Shown: in pieces, positions 10,191 to 20,579 of the stretch
Numbering within the stretch: position 1 is the stretch's first letter
Layout of the letters: each line of letters begins with the position of its first letter
DNA from: Schistocephalus solidus
Taxonomy: Eukaryota > Platyhelminthes > Cestoda > Diphyllobothriidea > Diphyllobothriidae
Direction of reading: 5' to 3'
DNA: 64,000 nucleotides
Assembly (NCBI GenBank): GCA_017591395.1
Contig: WEDG01001518.1
Location: 310,001-374,000, forward strand
Notes under the pieces: model-generated
What the model saw: the letters and a program-made list of their open reading frames with translations, nothing else
Databases searched by the model: none
What the model was told of the DNA's origin: nothing
Position numbers and translations under genes: made by a program

Positions 10191-11073
10191 AACAAATGTG
10201 ACCAAAAACAGTTGACATCGTAATCACGCGAAAAAAATCGATACTGGCGTGAACATTGGCACCATTGAGCGGCCGCCGTGTGTATCAGCCTGTCCTTATT
10301 GGTTCTCGTTTCTTCCATTTCTCCTTGAGATGTCTGTACGCCGCATCCAACTCGATATGTCTGTTGATGCATGACTCATCTGAATGCATCGCCTCGAGGA
10401 ACTCTCGACCTTTCTTGAAGGGACAGGCGGCGACAATCCGAGTTTTATCCCAAGCGAAGGTGTGCCCGGTGTCTAGAGTATGCATAGCTGTTTGGGACAG
10501 ATGGTCCCGCCTCTTTACTGCCAACTGATGTTCATAGATGCGTGTAGAGGCGGATTTGCCGGTCTGACCACAATACATGGCATCACATGCTTCACACGGG
10601 ATCTTGTAGATGACTTCTTTCTTGTCCAAATAGTTGACCCTGTCCTTAGGGTGGACAAGCTGGGTACGCAAAGTGGTTGTCGGTTTGTGCGCCACATGAA
10701 TTTGGTGCTTCCTTAGGTGTCTTTCGACGAGTTCAGACACATTCTAAATGTAGGGAAGGGTTCGCCATGTATTTATTTTTGGCGCCTCGTTAGAACTACT
10801 TGGTTCCTTTTCTGTCGACTGCTGTCGTTTCAAGTATCGGCGTACAAAATCCTTAGGGTACCCGTTCTGCGAAAATAATTCACACAAGTAATTCGGTTCG
10901 ATTCGATAACCTTCTTCGTCGGAGCAATGGGTTTTTGCTCGACTGAGTAGACTGTTGACAGCACTCCGTTTGCGAGCGATAGGCTGATTGCTCTCATAAG
11001 GCAGAATAACTTCGGCATAAGTTTCCTTTCGATAAACCGATGTGCGTAGTGTTCCGTCGGTCTTTCGTTGTAC
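10191..11073 (-). mobile_element. PLE fragment, C-terminal part, between inverted arrays
   Basis: A 5'-truncated PLE of a different lineage from copies 1 and 2, on the minus strand. It lies between the left and right arrays of 302 bp units, interrupting one unit on each side. Confidence 0.8.
10285..11073 (-). pseudogene. PLE RT C-terminus and GIY-YIG domain, one internal stop
   Basis: The upstream part (to 10744) carries the RT-thumb region (TDGTLRTSVYRKETYAEV, then NGYPKDFVRRYL) and ends LPYI-stop. The downstream part (10740-10285) continues in the same frame and holds the GIY-YIG nuclease (VIYKIPCEACDAMYCGQTGK, then TRIYEHQLAVKRRDH) and the conserved GREFLEAMHSDESCINRHIE. A single stop codon at about 10744 separates them, so decay is slight. 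The catalytic RT motif YxDD is missing through truncation. Confidence 0.8.
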
Positions 11074-11085
11074 GGGATTGGGTAT

Positions 11086-11130
11086 GACTGGCTGATGACG
11101 GCTAATAAGCCAGAAATGGCCATTCCGGTC
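11086..11130 (+). ncRNA. Candidate type I hammerhead ribozyme, unit 3
   Basis: GACTGG (11086-11091), CTGATGA (11092-11098), GGCT-AATA-AGCC helix II, GAAA, self-complementary TGGCCA, then CCGGTC (11125-11130). Same strengths and same C-A mismatch as units 1 and 2. Confidence 0.5.
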
Positions 11131-11299
11131 TCCATTGTCTTTGTCGGTTCCATTCAATCATATGCTACTCGTCGCTATGCGACCGCCTGCGAGGGCTCTA
11201 GTCTGAGCTCCAGGGCACAACGGAACATGCATGTTCCTTAAGCAGATCGGTGAGCCCCACACTATCATCATATTCCCGATCACAACCGACAAAATCAAC

Positions 11300-11371
11300 G
11301 AGCCCGTGGCTCAATGGTAGAGCGTTCGACTCAAATGCCAAAGGTCGCGGGTTCGAATCCCAGGTGTGCCA
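11300..11371 (+). other. tRNA-like head of unit 4
   Basis: The best preserved head: box A TGGCTCAATGGTAGAGC and box B GGTTCGAATCC on the plus strand, about 30 bases apart. Acceptor ends are unpaired. It should act as an internal Pol III promoter. Confidence 0.7.
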
Positions 11372-11388
11372 CACTTGGGATTGGGTAG

Positions 11389-11433
11389 GACTGGCTGATG
11401 ACGACTAATAAACCAGAAATGGTCATTCCGGTC
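11389..11433 (+). ncRNA. Degenerate hammerhead-like element, unit 4
   Basis: The core CTGATGA and GAAA are kept, but helix II reads GACT/AACC, which no longer pairs. This copy is probably inactive. Confidence 0.4.
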
Positions 11434-11577
11434 TCCCTTGTCTTTGTCGGTTCCATTCAATCATATGCTACACGTCGCTATGCGACCGCCTGCGAGGCTC
11501 TAGTCTGAGCTCCAGGGCACAACGGAACATGCATGTTCCTTAAGCAGATCGGTGAGCCCCACACTATCATATATTTA

Positions 11578-12186
11578 TCGGGGAAATAATTTCTGAAATG
11601 ATTAAGCGCAGGACATGGAATCGGGTGCTTCGAACATGACTTTTTTAGGGACAGACCCGAAATTTCAATGAACATTTGGGTCGAAGACAATCAATCACTG
11701 TGGAATAACCACGTAATGCTCATCCTACAAACAAGTAGTACTGCAAGTAGTATGAGTCTTATATGGCAAAGACATTATACCGTACTTCCGACATAGATAC
11801 TAGCTAAAAGCCCAGACACGTGTTTCGCCGATGTTTCTGCTGCTGCTTGACACAGCAACGAAAAGTTCGGCTCCTCAGTGGGTCCCCCAGCGTTCTCTAT
11901 GCGGTTTCTGGTATATGGACTCCAGAGAATAATCGGGGAAATAATTTCTGAAATTATTAAGCGCAGGACACAGAATCAGGTGCTTCGGACATGACTTTTT
12001 AGGGACTGACCCGAAATTTCAATGAACATTTGGGTCGAAGACAATCAATCACTGTGGAATAACCACGTAATGCCCATTCTACAAACAAGTAGTACTACAA
12101 GTAGTATGAAACTTATATGGCAAAGACATTATACCGTACTTCCGACATAGGTATTAGCTAAAAGCCCAGACACGTGTTTCGCCGAA
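11578..12186 (-). repeat. 355 bp tandem repeat (1.7 copies), retrozyme-like
   Basis: Copy 1 is 11578-11932 and copy 2 is 11933-12186. The two copies differ by only a few substitutions, and equivalent points are exactly 355 bp apart. Copy 2 stops inside the hammerhead, at 'cgccga', where LINE copy B begins. No ORF is shared. On the minus strand the unit carries a strong type I hammerhead motif (11811-11882), so transcripts of the array would be expected to cut into 355 nt monomers. Confidence 0.85.
11811..11882 (-). ncRNA. Type I hammerhead ribozyme
   Basis: Read on the minus strand, every consensus element is present in order. Helix I is CCCA (11882-11879) with TGGG (11814-11811). The core CTGAGGA (11878-11872) fits CUGANGA. 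Helix II is GCCGA (11871-11867) with TCGGC (11831-11827), keeping the conserved G10.1-C11.1 pair, with an extended stem-loop beyond it. GAAA is at 11826-11823. Helix III is tiny and self-complementary (ACAC/GTGT), and the cleavage triplet is GTC ending at 11815. A palindromic short helix III is typical of hammerheads that act as dimers in tandem repeats. Confidence 0.75.
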
Positions 12187-12564
12187 CCCCCACAAACAGA
12201 CCACCATCCGAGCCAGTCAGTTGTCTGATGTGGGAGTGGGCGCATTGGCTGATGGGTGGGCATACCGTCTTCGCGCGCCACAGCACGACCTGGCCCCCAT
12301 AACGCAAACACCAGGATTTACTTACTCTGGGGATATGGAGGAGCCATCGCCGTCTGACTCCCAGTCCACTGGTCAGCCACTCGACACACACAACACATAC
12401 ACTGGGCCGACGGCGTGGTCTGGTGTAAGCGTCAGATTGGCAGCCTTCCAAGCCACGGTTTCTAGGAAACCGTGATTTTATCAGGTACATGATGACGATT
12501 GTGAGGGTGTTGTCTATGTATCAGTGTAGATGGTGTTCGCTGATGTGGCTTAGTCTCCGGTGGT

Positions 12565-13563
12565 TTACCGCAGGTTGTCGTGGAGGCGCATGTGTCCTAA
12601 TAGGCCTATGTGGTGTGTAAATGTGCGGGGGCAGTGAGGACAGTGGAGGTGGGCGCGTCGACTGTATGTCGGAGCCCCAGGCACTGGTTCACAAACCTCC
12701 GTGCGATTGATTCGCAGGTGACCGATCAGGCCGATGCGTGATTTGAAGTTGCGGGCGCAGTGTGGACAGCAGAAATCGGTAGAGGCTGGGGGAATGTCAT
12801 TCACGGAAGTGGGGGTGGCAGTGGCGGTAAGAATGCCAGGAGCGGAGGGTATGCATGGTGTATCGGTGTTGTCGGCATTGCGATGAAGTCCGCTGTCATG
12901 GATGCGCATGTGACCGAATAGGCCCTTGCGATGAGTGAATGCGCGAGGAAAGTGAGCGCAGTGGAGGCGGCGATCTCTGCTGTGTGTTTGGTGCGCCAGG
13001 CACTGGTTCACCAGTCTCTGCACGATGGAATCGCAAGTGACCGACCAGGCCGATGCGTGAGGTTAATGTGCGGTCGCATTGAGGACAGTTTAGGAGAGAG
13101 TCCCCATCGCTGGTGGTGGTGGTGGGGGTAGTGAAGGCGAAGGTGGTGGTGGTTGCGGTGACGGGGGTAACAGGCGATGAGTATTGGGATGTGGTCTCTA
13201 TGATGGTGGGAGTAATGGAATTGATGCCAGGAGTGAGGGTGAGGGAGTCTGAAGGAGGGTTGGCAGAATTTGACTTAGAAGTTGGAATTGTCTGATTGTT
13301 GGTGCATTGCGTCCGAAGATGTCCAACCAGGCCGATTCGCGCGCCGAAGATGCGTTGACAGCGTGGGCATATTGGCAGGGCCTGGGCATCAACGATGTTA
13401 GTCCGGGCCCTGGTGACTTTCGTGTCGCTCTTTTGGCCTTGGTGGCGGTGATCCGGTTGGCCTCATAGATTGCTGAACCAGTCTTCACGGATCTTCTCCA
13501 TGTTGGTGTATCCTGGGCGAGGTCCTTCCAGATCGCCGGGTTGATTTGCAGTTCTTTCAGCAA
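12565..13563 (-). pseudogene. C2H2 finger array of LINE copy B
   Basis: The minus strand gives the RT-distal linker (PAIWKDLAQDTPTWRRSV, near 13540), then fingers with the family core. 13023-12565 includes CPHCARNFKSRIGLIGHLR and CPHCPRTFTHHIGLLGHMR. Finger 1 loses its pattern around 13370 through a frame change. Fingers two onward are in another frame. Likely a nucleic-acid binding tail of the LINE protein. Confidence 0.75.
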
Positions 13564-15261
13564 TTTCTTCTAAGTTTCCTTGTAGCGTCGTTTTTGACCT
13601 CCCTGTCGGCGAGCACCCGTAGCAACATCGCCGTAGAAAAATCGCTCGTCGCACATTCTTACCAGGTGGTCGCTCTATCGCAGTTTCACATGCCTCAGCA
13701 TGGCGTGGATGCTGAGGATTCCGGTCCGCTCCAGGACTTCCGTGTCCGGGATCCTGTCTTGCCATCTCAGCTTCAGTATTCTGCGGAGGCAGCTGAGATG
13801 AAAGTGATTCAGCTTCCTGGCTTGGTTCGAGTAGACGGTCCAGGTCTCTGCTCCGTAAAGGAGTGTCGTTAAAACGACGGCCTTGTACATCTTCAGTTTG
13901 GTGTTCAGGTGAATACCGTGGCGATTTCACACGGAGGTCTGCAGCTGGCCGAAGGCCTGACTAGCTTTGGAAATCCGTTGGGCAACCTCGTCATTGATTG
14001 TCGTGTTGCGTGACATCGTGCTTCCTAGATAAGCGAAGATTTCCACGTTTTTGAGTTGAGCACCGTTGACATTGATTCGGGGAGCATTGTATTCCGCGCT
14101 GGGTGGCGGCTGGTGCATGACAACCGTTTTGGCTGTACTGATTTGTAATCCAAAATCGGTGCAGCCTGCGGCGAAGAGGCCCATACTCCTTTGCATGTCC
14201 TCCTCCGTCACGGTGTTCAGGGCGCAGTCGTCCGCGAACAACAAGTCATGGACTGCAGTTGTAGACAGGCGCGTTGAAGCCTGCATACGCCGACTGTTGA
14301 AAAGATGGCCGTCAGTTCTATAGGCGATGCGGATCCCAGTCTGTTCATCATGGTAGGCGTCCATCAGCATAGCCGAGAACATGAGGCTGAACAGGGTGGG
14401 AGCCAATACGCAGCCCTGCTTCACTCCGTTGGTGACTGCAAATGCTTTTGATACCGCCCCGTTGTCAGTGACGCGCGCCGTCATCCCATCATGAAGCTGA
14501 CGCACCATGTGCGTGAACCGCTAAGGACAACCAAATTTCTGCATGACTTTCCACAGTCCGTCACGATTTACCGTGTCAAAGGCTTTCGTTAGATCCACGA
14601 AGGTAGTGTATAGGTGAGTTCGCGTCTTCTGGCACTTCTCTTGTAGCTGGCGGGTGGCAAAGATCTTGTCTGTTGTTCCGCGGTGTCGGTGCAAGCCACA
14701 TTGGCTTTCCGGGAGCAGGCCCTGCTCTAGGTGACCGCTCAGACGATTGGGACGTATACGGGCGAAGATTTTCCCGGCGATGTTGAGCAACGAGCTGCAT
14801 CTGTGAGTATCACAGAGTTGCCGGTTCCCCTTCCGTTTTTAGAGATGGACGATGGTCGCATCTTTGAAGTCCTGAGGAACTTGTCCTTGGCGTCACATCT
14901 CCTGGAAGAGTGTTGTGAGTTCTGCCATCAGCCGGGGCCCACCATGCTTGTGAACTTCCGGTGGGATTGCGTTGGATCCCGGTGCTTTACCGCTGGAAAT
15001 CTGCTGCACGGCCCGGATGGTTTCTGATATGGAAGGCGGCAGATCCAGGTCATTGTTCGTGTTAACTTGAGGGAGCCGGTCAATGGCTGCATCGGCGATT
15101 GCTGATGAGCAATTAAAGACACGTCTGAAGTGCTCGGCCCAGTGCTTCAGAATTTGCGATTTCTCTGTCAGCAGTGTTGTGCCGTCAAAGCTGAGCAGCA
15201 GTGCGGTCCCCGTGATACACGGGCCGTAGATGGCCTTGATGACTTTGAAAAAGTTTTTCAT
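13463..15261 (-). pseudogene. Reverse transcriptase of LINE copy B
   Basis: Starts KNFFKVIKAIYGP (15261). It includes the SGKAPGSNAIPPEV motif, the FVDLTKAFDTVNRDGLW motif (near 14600), GVKQGCVLAPTLFSLMFSAM (near 14420) and the catalytic LLFADDCAL (near 14240). It continues into [14 protein letters not shown] and [14 protein letters not shown] (near 13840). The FADD box is intact, but the reading is split over several frames and a stop lies near 14521. Synthesises cDNA at the nicked target. Confidence 0.85.
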
Positions 15262-15645
15262 TTAATTGCGGTCCGCATACTCCCGGATTTCCTTAGCCTT
15301 TCGGATCATCTCGGCATCCTGCATCTCCCGGAGCCGTTGCTTTACAATGCAGCGGCATTTGAAGAAGGCTGCTTTGGTGGCGTCAGTCCGAAGGTCCATG
15401 TAGGCTTTGTGTAGTCCATTCTTCTCCGCGAGTAAGTTGTTGATGTCGGCGTCATTGTCGTCAAACCAGTCCTGATGTTTATGGCGTGCGCGTCCGAGGA
15501 CTTCGAGGGCGGTGGACTGGATGACATTTCGCAGTTGACACCATCGTGTCTCCACGGTAGCATTATCATCTGGAGCATGCAGGTTCTCCAGTTTCTCGGT
15601 TATTTGGTTGCTGAAATCAAAACAGTGAGCAGGCAAATTTAACAA
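15262..15645 (-). pseudogene. Endonuclease-RT linker of LINE copy B
   Basis: A 127-residue open segment ending EIREYADRN-stop. The stop TAA is immediately followed by the ATG of the RT segment. Copy C has the same stop at the same place. The segment is rich in basic and helical residues; no named domain. Confidence 0.75.
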
Positions 15646-15661
15646 AAGAGTATTTAACTTA

Positions 15662-16240
15662 CCTGGCGGGCGCTTACCTTGGGGCCTTCGTCGGGGTTGC
15701 AGTCAGAGCCTCATCTGGGAGATGACGAGGCGGTGAGCTGTCCAACCATCGGCATCGCGGCTTGCCTTAGTTACCAGCACGTCCTGTCGATCTCGACTCT
15801 AGATGAGAACATAGTCCAGCAGATGCCAGCGCCGCGACCGAGGGTGCATCCACGTGGCCTTCTCCCGCGTCGGAAGGCGCAAGAAGGTGTCGGTCAGCAG
15901 GAGACGGTGTTCCGCACATGTTTGCAGAAGAAGCAGGCCGTAATCGTTACAGCTACCGAGACCGTGGGGATCCAGCACTCCCTGCCAGGCAGCGTGGTCC
16001 GTCCCGACGCGGGCGTTGAAGTCACCAAGGACAATTAACTTGCCCACCTTCGGCACAGTCGCCAGCAGGGCGTGCAGGCCCTCGTAGAATTTGTCCTTCG
16101 CCGCATCAGAGCTCATCATTGGGGGTGCGTAGGCGCTGATGATGGTGGCGAACTAGTCTCCCCGAAGAGGCAGGCGGAGGCTCATCAGTCGATCATTGAT
16201 ACCCTGCGGCAGACGTCCCACGATGTCGTTACGGATGGCA
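15662..16240 (-). pseudogene. APE endonuclease of LINE copy B, N-terminus deleted
   Basis: The frame 16119-15799 carries [18 protein letters not shown] (catalytic GDFN intact) and [17 protein letters not shown]. The first part of the domain, including the NVRSL motif seen in copy C, is removed by the deletion at about 16250. It cannot be active. Confidence 0.8.
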
Positions 16241-16807
16241 AAGGCAACGCCAGATGGGTACGGGGAGTATTGTTGTTTGTTTGAGTTTTACGACCGCGTA
16301 TTTTGCGAGCCGCGACCGGCTGCAGAAGACGTGATAACCAGCATTTATTTAGAGCACCTTTTCTAGCCCCTTCCTCCACGAGGAGGCAAGCAGTGCTGTC
16401 TCTAAGTAGGGCTGCTCGGACATCCCAGACGGCTGCCGAACTCCACTATGTTTCACGGTTTTGTTTTAGTGGGAGAACGACCCGAGTTAGCCTGGACCGC
16501 CTATGGGGTTGCTGTCGCCCCCACCGTAGGACTTTTTGAGAGGGGCAGGTGAGAAGTTCAGGAGTCAGACATACCAGGTGTAGAGGCACATACAACACCG
16601 GAGACCGTCACCTGGTTTAGCCCGCCGGTCGTGACGGTTGCCCGGGGTGTGGCCGCTGGGAAGAACCCAATTTCGAGGAGCCACAGGTGAGAGTTGGTAC
16701 CAGTTAGAGGCGGCCACAGGAGCATTCACCACCTGTACGAGACAAATGGAGCGACCAAATGCTATCTGTGTGGTGCTACCCCTAACTAATACCCCTACAC
16801 CCCACAC

Positions 16808-17169
16808 GAGTGTTCGACCATCGTTGTCCGACGATGTCCACCGTATGCTCCATGGGAAAGTGGAGCAGGGATGGTGACTTGCGCGTGATTTAGTTTAAAG
16901 TGATAGTAGACTTGCGCTGCATCTACCGCACTCTCTCCTCCTCCCCCACCTGAGCCCGGTGTCAAGACCGAGTCAAGAAGACCGGAGGCGGGAGAGGACG
17001 CAGGTAGCTGGCGCGGCTGGGTCCCCTAAGTCCTAGCCGCCCCTAGGCGTGCCACCCACACCTCCATGTTCGGCATTTGTTATGGGAGCGCAACCCGAAT
17101 AACGCCTGCCCTGCACTAATGTGGCCCCCGTGTTGCTCCAACGCATCTACCACGTGGCCCGTTTACGGG

Positions 17170-17170
<1 letters not shown>
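16808..17170 (-). mobile_element. SINE-like unit V1, second copy
   Basis: Matches 1497-1868 along its length and, like that copy, abuts the 5' leader of a LINE (copy B). Its head (right end) reads on the minus strand as a weak tRNA-like sequence (GTGGTAGATGCG). Confidence 0.6.

Positions 17171-17171
<1 letters not shown>

Positions 17172-17203
<32 letters not shown>
17172..17203. repeat. (CA)n microsatellite
   Basis: An uninterrupted CA run directly beside a LINE/SINE tail start at 17204, in line with these elements ending in short GT/CA repeats. Confidence 0.95.
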
Positions 17204-17205
<2 letters not shown>

Positions 17206-17275
17206 CATTTCGACCGTTGTGGTCAGACGATGTCCACCGTATGCTCCATGGGAAAGTGGAGCAGGGACGGTGACG
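17204..17275 (-). mobile_element. Truncated LINE/SINE tail fragment
   Basis: Carries the terminal motif 'gatgtccaccgtatgctcca' and stops abruptly at 17275. Confidence 0.65.
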
Positions 17276-18561
17276 GTATCAACCGCAGCTTCGATCTGGT
17301 TTCGCATTACGAAGGTCTGCGTGCACGGTCCACTGACTTGTGGCCACCTTAAAGCAATAACTGCTTATCCGTGCCCAACCAAGTGCAACCTCACTGACTC
17401 TGCATCTCCCGCCACGTGACTTACTATCAAAACTCTAGCACCCCTCCCCTCACATGCGACAGCTATCGTAACACGATTCATGGCCCCCCCAACCTCCCAT
17501 GACGTCAGTCTGTCGATGTTACCTCTGTGCCCCTAAACACTCCAGCGTGACAATCCCAACTCTCACTTATCATTTCGTCTGACGACGGGTTGGTGTAACC
17601 AGCTTGAAAATTCACTAGTAAACCTCGATTTTCCGAAAAGCCTTCTTTCTTCATTTATCATCTCGGAATGCACACTACCTCAAATATTCAATATATATAT
17701 ATATATATGATAGTTTGTTGCTCACCGATCTGCTTAAGGAACATGTATGTTCCGTTTTGCCCTCGAGCTCAGACTAGAGCCCTCGCAGGCGGTCGCATAG
17801 CGACATGTAGCATATGTTGTTATAGTATATATATAATGATTTTTTTGTTTAAGAGAAACCTATTGAGCACTAACATCTAGAACGTCCCATTACCTCGTCA
17901 GATATTATTGGGCGAATGTGGAGTAAAGTTGTCGAACCAGAATTTATCTTGTCCCTTCCTAATTGGTATACAAATATTTCTGTTGAATATCACATACTTC
18001 GCCTGAAAATCATGTTTTTAAGTTCACAAATCCACCAGTGATAGGGGTTTTACGCGGTGTTTTCCATGTCTCATAATTTTCCGTCACTTATAAGTAGCCT
18101 TGGAGGCATTGCTGGTTTTCCACCTTCCCCTTGAGGTCGGGATCTCTCCTTGCAGGTCAGTCATGTGGTTGATGCAAGAATAAATGCAATTCCTGTAATT
18201 TATGGTACCTTTTCCAATGCCGTAACTTTCTTCTTGTCAACTATACCTTCCTATTTCCTCTGGATTCCCAGTGGGAATGTCGGGTCCACTATGCAACTTT
18301 TAGTCACTAACCGGATATAATGAGGCTGATCTCTTCGTCGGCCGGGGACAGAACAACTCTCAGTTCTGGTTAGAAATTCCATGCCTGACATGGGTTGTTG
18401 TCAGAGTCCATGGTAGCCCTCATTGCTACCCTTTTTTTCCAATCACATTCAATCCCAATATTTAGACCAGTACTGCACCTCCGTTTGTTGTATGGCTTGA
18501 TCACTGCTATCCCAGGATGCGTGTCGGATTCCAGCTTGATGTGTTGTGTTTGCCTTCACAG
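17276..18561. other. Non-coding sequence upstream of first visible CCDC186 exon
   Basis: No conserved coding. It holds an (AT)n run at about 17690-17708 and, at 17707-17816, a fragment of the 302 bp unit in minus orientation. Presumably an intron of CCDC186, because the next exon lacks a start codon. Confidence 0.5.
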
Positions 18562-18737
18562 GAGGCGGACCGGCTCCGAGAAAGAGAGGCGGAGCGTTTG
18601 TGCAACGAGGTTGCGGCTCGCGAAGCGACCGAGAAGCTGCACCGCATTGAGAAGGAAAACGCTGCGCTGGAGGCCCGTCTTGCTGAAATGGGAGAGTCGG
18701 AGAAGCAGAGGGAGGAACTAAAGACCCAGCTGACAGC
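18562..18737 (+). CDS. CCDC186: CCDC186 exon (coiled coil)
   Basis: The acceptor is ttcacag at 18561 and the donor is gtacgt at 18738. The 176 nt exon opens in frame with EADRLREREAERLCNEV and ends QLTA with a split codon (phase 2), which the next exon completes. The sequence is an almost pure charged heptad coiled coil. CCDC186 (CCCP-1 in C. elegans) is a Golgi/TGN coiled-coil protein that works with RAB-2 and the EARP complex in dense-core vesicle biogenesis. On its own this exon could be any coiled coil; identity rests on the downstream exons. Confidence 0.75.
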
Positions 18738-20293
18738 GTACGTGCCTGTCGCATTTCTTTGGTTTTTTTTTCATGCATACCCTCTCATGGCCACAGCATG
18801 TACTCCAGCTTTCACTCTCGACAATTTTTATTCCAAGGTTACCGGTCATTAGTTTTGTGCTTGAGGACTGATTTACTAGGCACTTACCGTCCGTTAAATG
18901 TTTCTTTCAGCTTCATCCAGCCTTTTGTGCATACTTCTACTTCATTAAACTGGGGATCTGGTTGCGTTTCATGTAGTAGTCAGAAATATATTTCACCAAC
19001 CCTCACTTTTACACCTGCGATCCGGGCGTGCTGTTAACGCGTTTTTTTCCTCTTCTGCCTTGGTCGAGAAAGCCAATGCAGATGCGATTTTTTTCTCGTC
19101 CCACCACCATATTTAAAAGGCTTTTAGCATATCCCAAGCTGAAGGACTGTGGTTGGTCCTTTTTTGACTACGCAAGTTCGATTGTCACGAATGACGATTT
19201 CCACCATGTGTCTCACAGAGAGGTGGACGCGGGAGGATGACTTGCGCGTGAATTAGTTAATAGTAATGACAGACTTTCGCAGCATCTCTTAGCCCACCTA
19301 AGCCCTGGGAAAAAAAACCAGAACCGGAACGACCGGAGGTAGGACTGGTCATATGACCAATGTAGCCGGTGGCAGTGCATCATGGTTTTTATGTCAACTG
19401 CATCCTAGTTGGCGGTTTTGTCAACCCATTGTATGACCGATCCATCCGATGCCGCTCAACATTGCGCTTTTCATTTCCTTTAACATGTCACCGAATTTGG
19501 AACGTTTCATCGTGCAATTACACCTAAATTGGTTGTTCAAAAACGGCAATAATCCGCACTCCGTCATCTCTTACGCAGTTATCAGTGCTAGAAACAGTAG
19601 GCATACACAAGGTACCAATGAAACAGATGGGTTACGATCAAAGAAAGATAAGTAGGAGAGAAACGATCTATTCAGGGCAGGGAATCAATTGGTCGGGGCC
19701 TATATCACACTATACGTATCACAACCCGAATATTTGGTGACCTCTTGCCTTGGGCACTTCTTCGCACGAGTAAAAGGTATAGTTATAGTTTCTACCCGCT
19801 CTGATAAATTTTCCCAGCCCCGTCTTCCATTCATCCCGCCCGGGTGTCCTCACATGTAAGCTTTTTTGGCCTTCCATCTTATTTGTCCCCTTTTTATGAC
19901 TCAAGTTCCTCTATGGTAGTAGACCATAGTGCAGGCGCCCACCGGTCCATTGGCTTCCCAGAAAAATAAGCTAGGAATAGATCTACCCGCATCTTTGGCG
20001 TCCCCTTCACATTGTCTAGTTTTTCCTAACGTTTGCTCACCCAAATCAACCCCTGATAGAAAGGACGGGTCAAATGGCTAGGTTGATTGAGAATAGAACA
20101 TGTGCATACGTTTGCCACTCGGCTAACCATCCAGCACTCCAGCTTCAACTACTCCATACCATTGCATTATACTGACTCCACGGGCTCATTTGTATGGTCT
20201 CGATTAGAAAGACCACTCGAGATCCTCCGTGAATCATGTTAACCCTTACAAACAATATCTCTTCATTTAATCGAGCAATTATATCGACTACAG
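18738..20293 (+). other. CCDC186 intron
   Basis: A 1.56 kb GT-AG intron. It contains a decayed LINE/SINE tail (minus, about 19170-19270). I see no other element or RNA gene. Confidence 0.7.
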
Positions 20294-20579
20294 GCTACAG
20301 GCCTCATACGATAACCTACTACATCTGAAGTCGGACCTGGATTACTGCCAGCGACGAGAAACTCAACTCTCCGAGTTCACTCGTAGGCTGACTGAACGCA
20401 ACGCGGCCCTCCAGGCTGACTATCTGTCTACCCAGTCTCGTCTCGAGGCCAGTGAACGCGCTGTTTCAGAGGCGCGTCAGGCCGCGGATGTGGCTGCTGA
20501 GTTGGTCGCCAAGGCGGAAGCGAAACTCGTTGCTGAACGGACCGCTTTTCAGCAAACTATTGACTCTCTGGAAACAAAA
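20294..20579 (+). CDS. CCDC186: CCDC186 exon (coiled coil)
   Basis: The acceptor is ctacag at 20293 and the donor is gtaagacc at 20580. The first G completes the split codon from the exon at 18562, then 95 codons run to a phase-0 end. The protein begins LQASYDNLLHLKSDLDYC and continues as coiled coil (ERAVSEARQAADVAAEL). Phase agreement between exons and a near-consensus donor make this a confident exon. Confidence 0.82.

Larger units (their letters stand above)
11074..11568 (+). mobile_element. Right array: 302-303 bp tRNA-headed units, inverted to the left array
   Basis: Two partial or complete units in plus orientation, with hammerhead-like cores 303 bp apart (11086 and 11389). The first unit begins inside its tail at the PLE junction. 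The second has its full tRNA-like head at 11300-11371. The arms at 9669-10190 and 11074-11568 are therefore inverted copies enclosing the PLE fragment. Confidence 0.75.
12187..16807 (-). mobile_element. LINE copy B, nearly complete, with internal 5' deletion
   Basis: An APE-type LINE read on the minus strand: leader (16807-16240), endonuclease, linker, RT, RT C-terminal region, C2H2 fingers, short 3' UTR (12564-12187). The UTR is cut where the 355 bp repeat begins. Compared with copy A, about 270 bp spanning the start of the endonuclease is deleted at about 16250. Multiple frame breaks make it non-autonomous. Confidence 0.88.

Noticed and set aside
11300..11371. A functional leucine tRNA gene
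   Set aside because: Acceptor ends do not pair, the anticodon stem is imperfect, and the sequence is repeated within a tandem unit.
17578..17620. A CTGACGA…GAAA pattern with a GGTT/AACC hairpin, hammerhead-like
   Set aside because: No UH cleavage site or helix I partner follows the GAAA, so it fails as a complete ribozyme; at most a decayed PLE tail.
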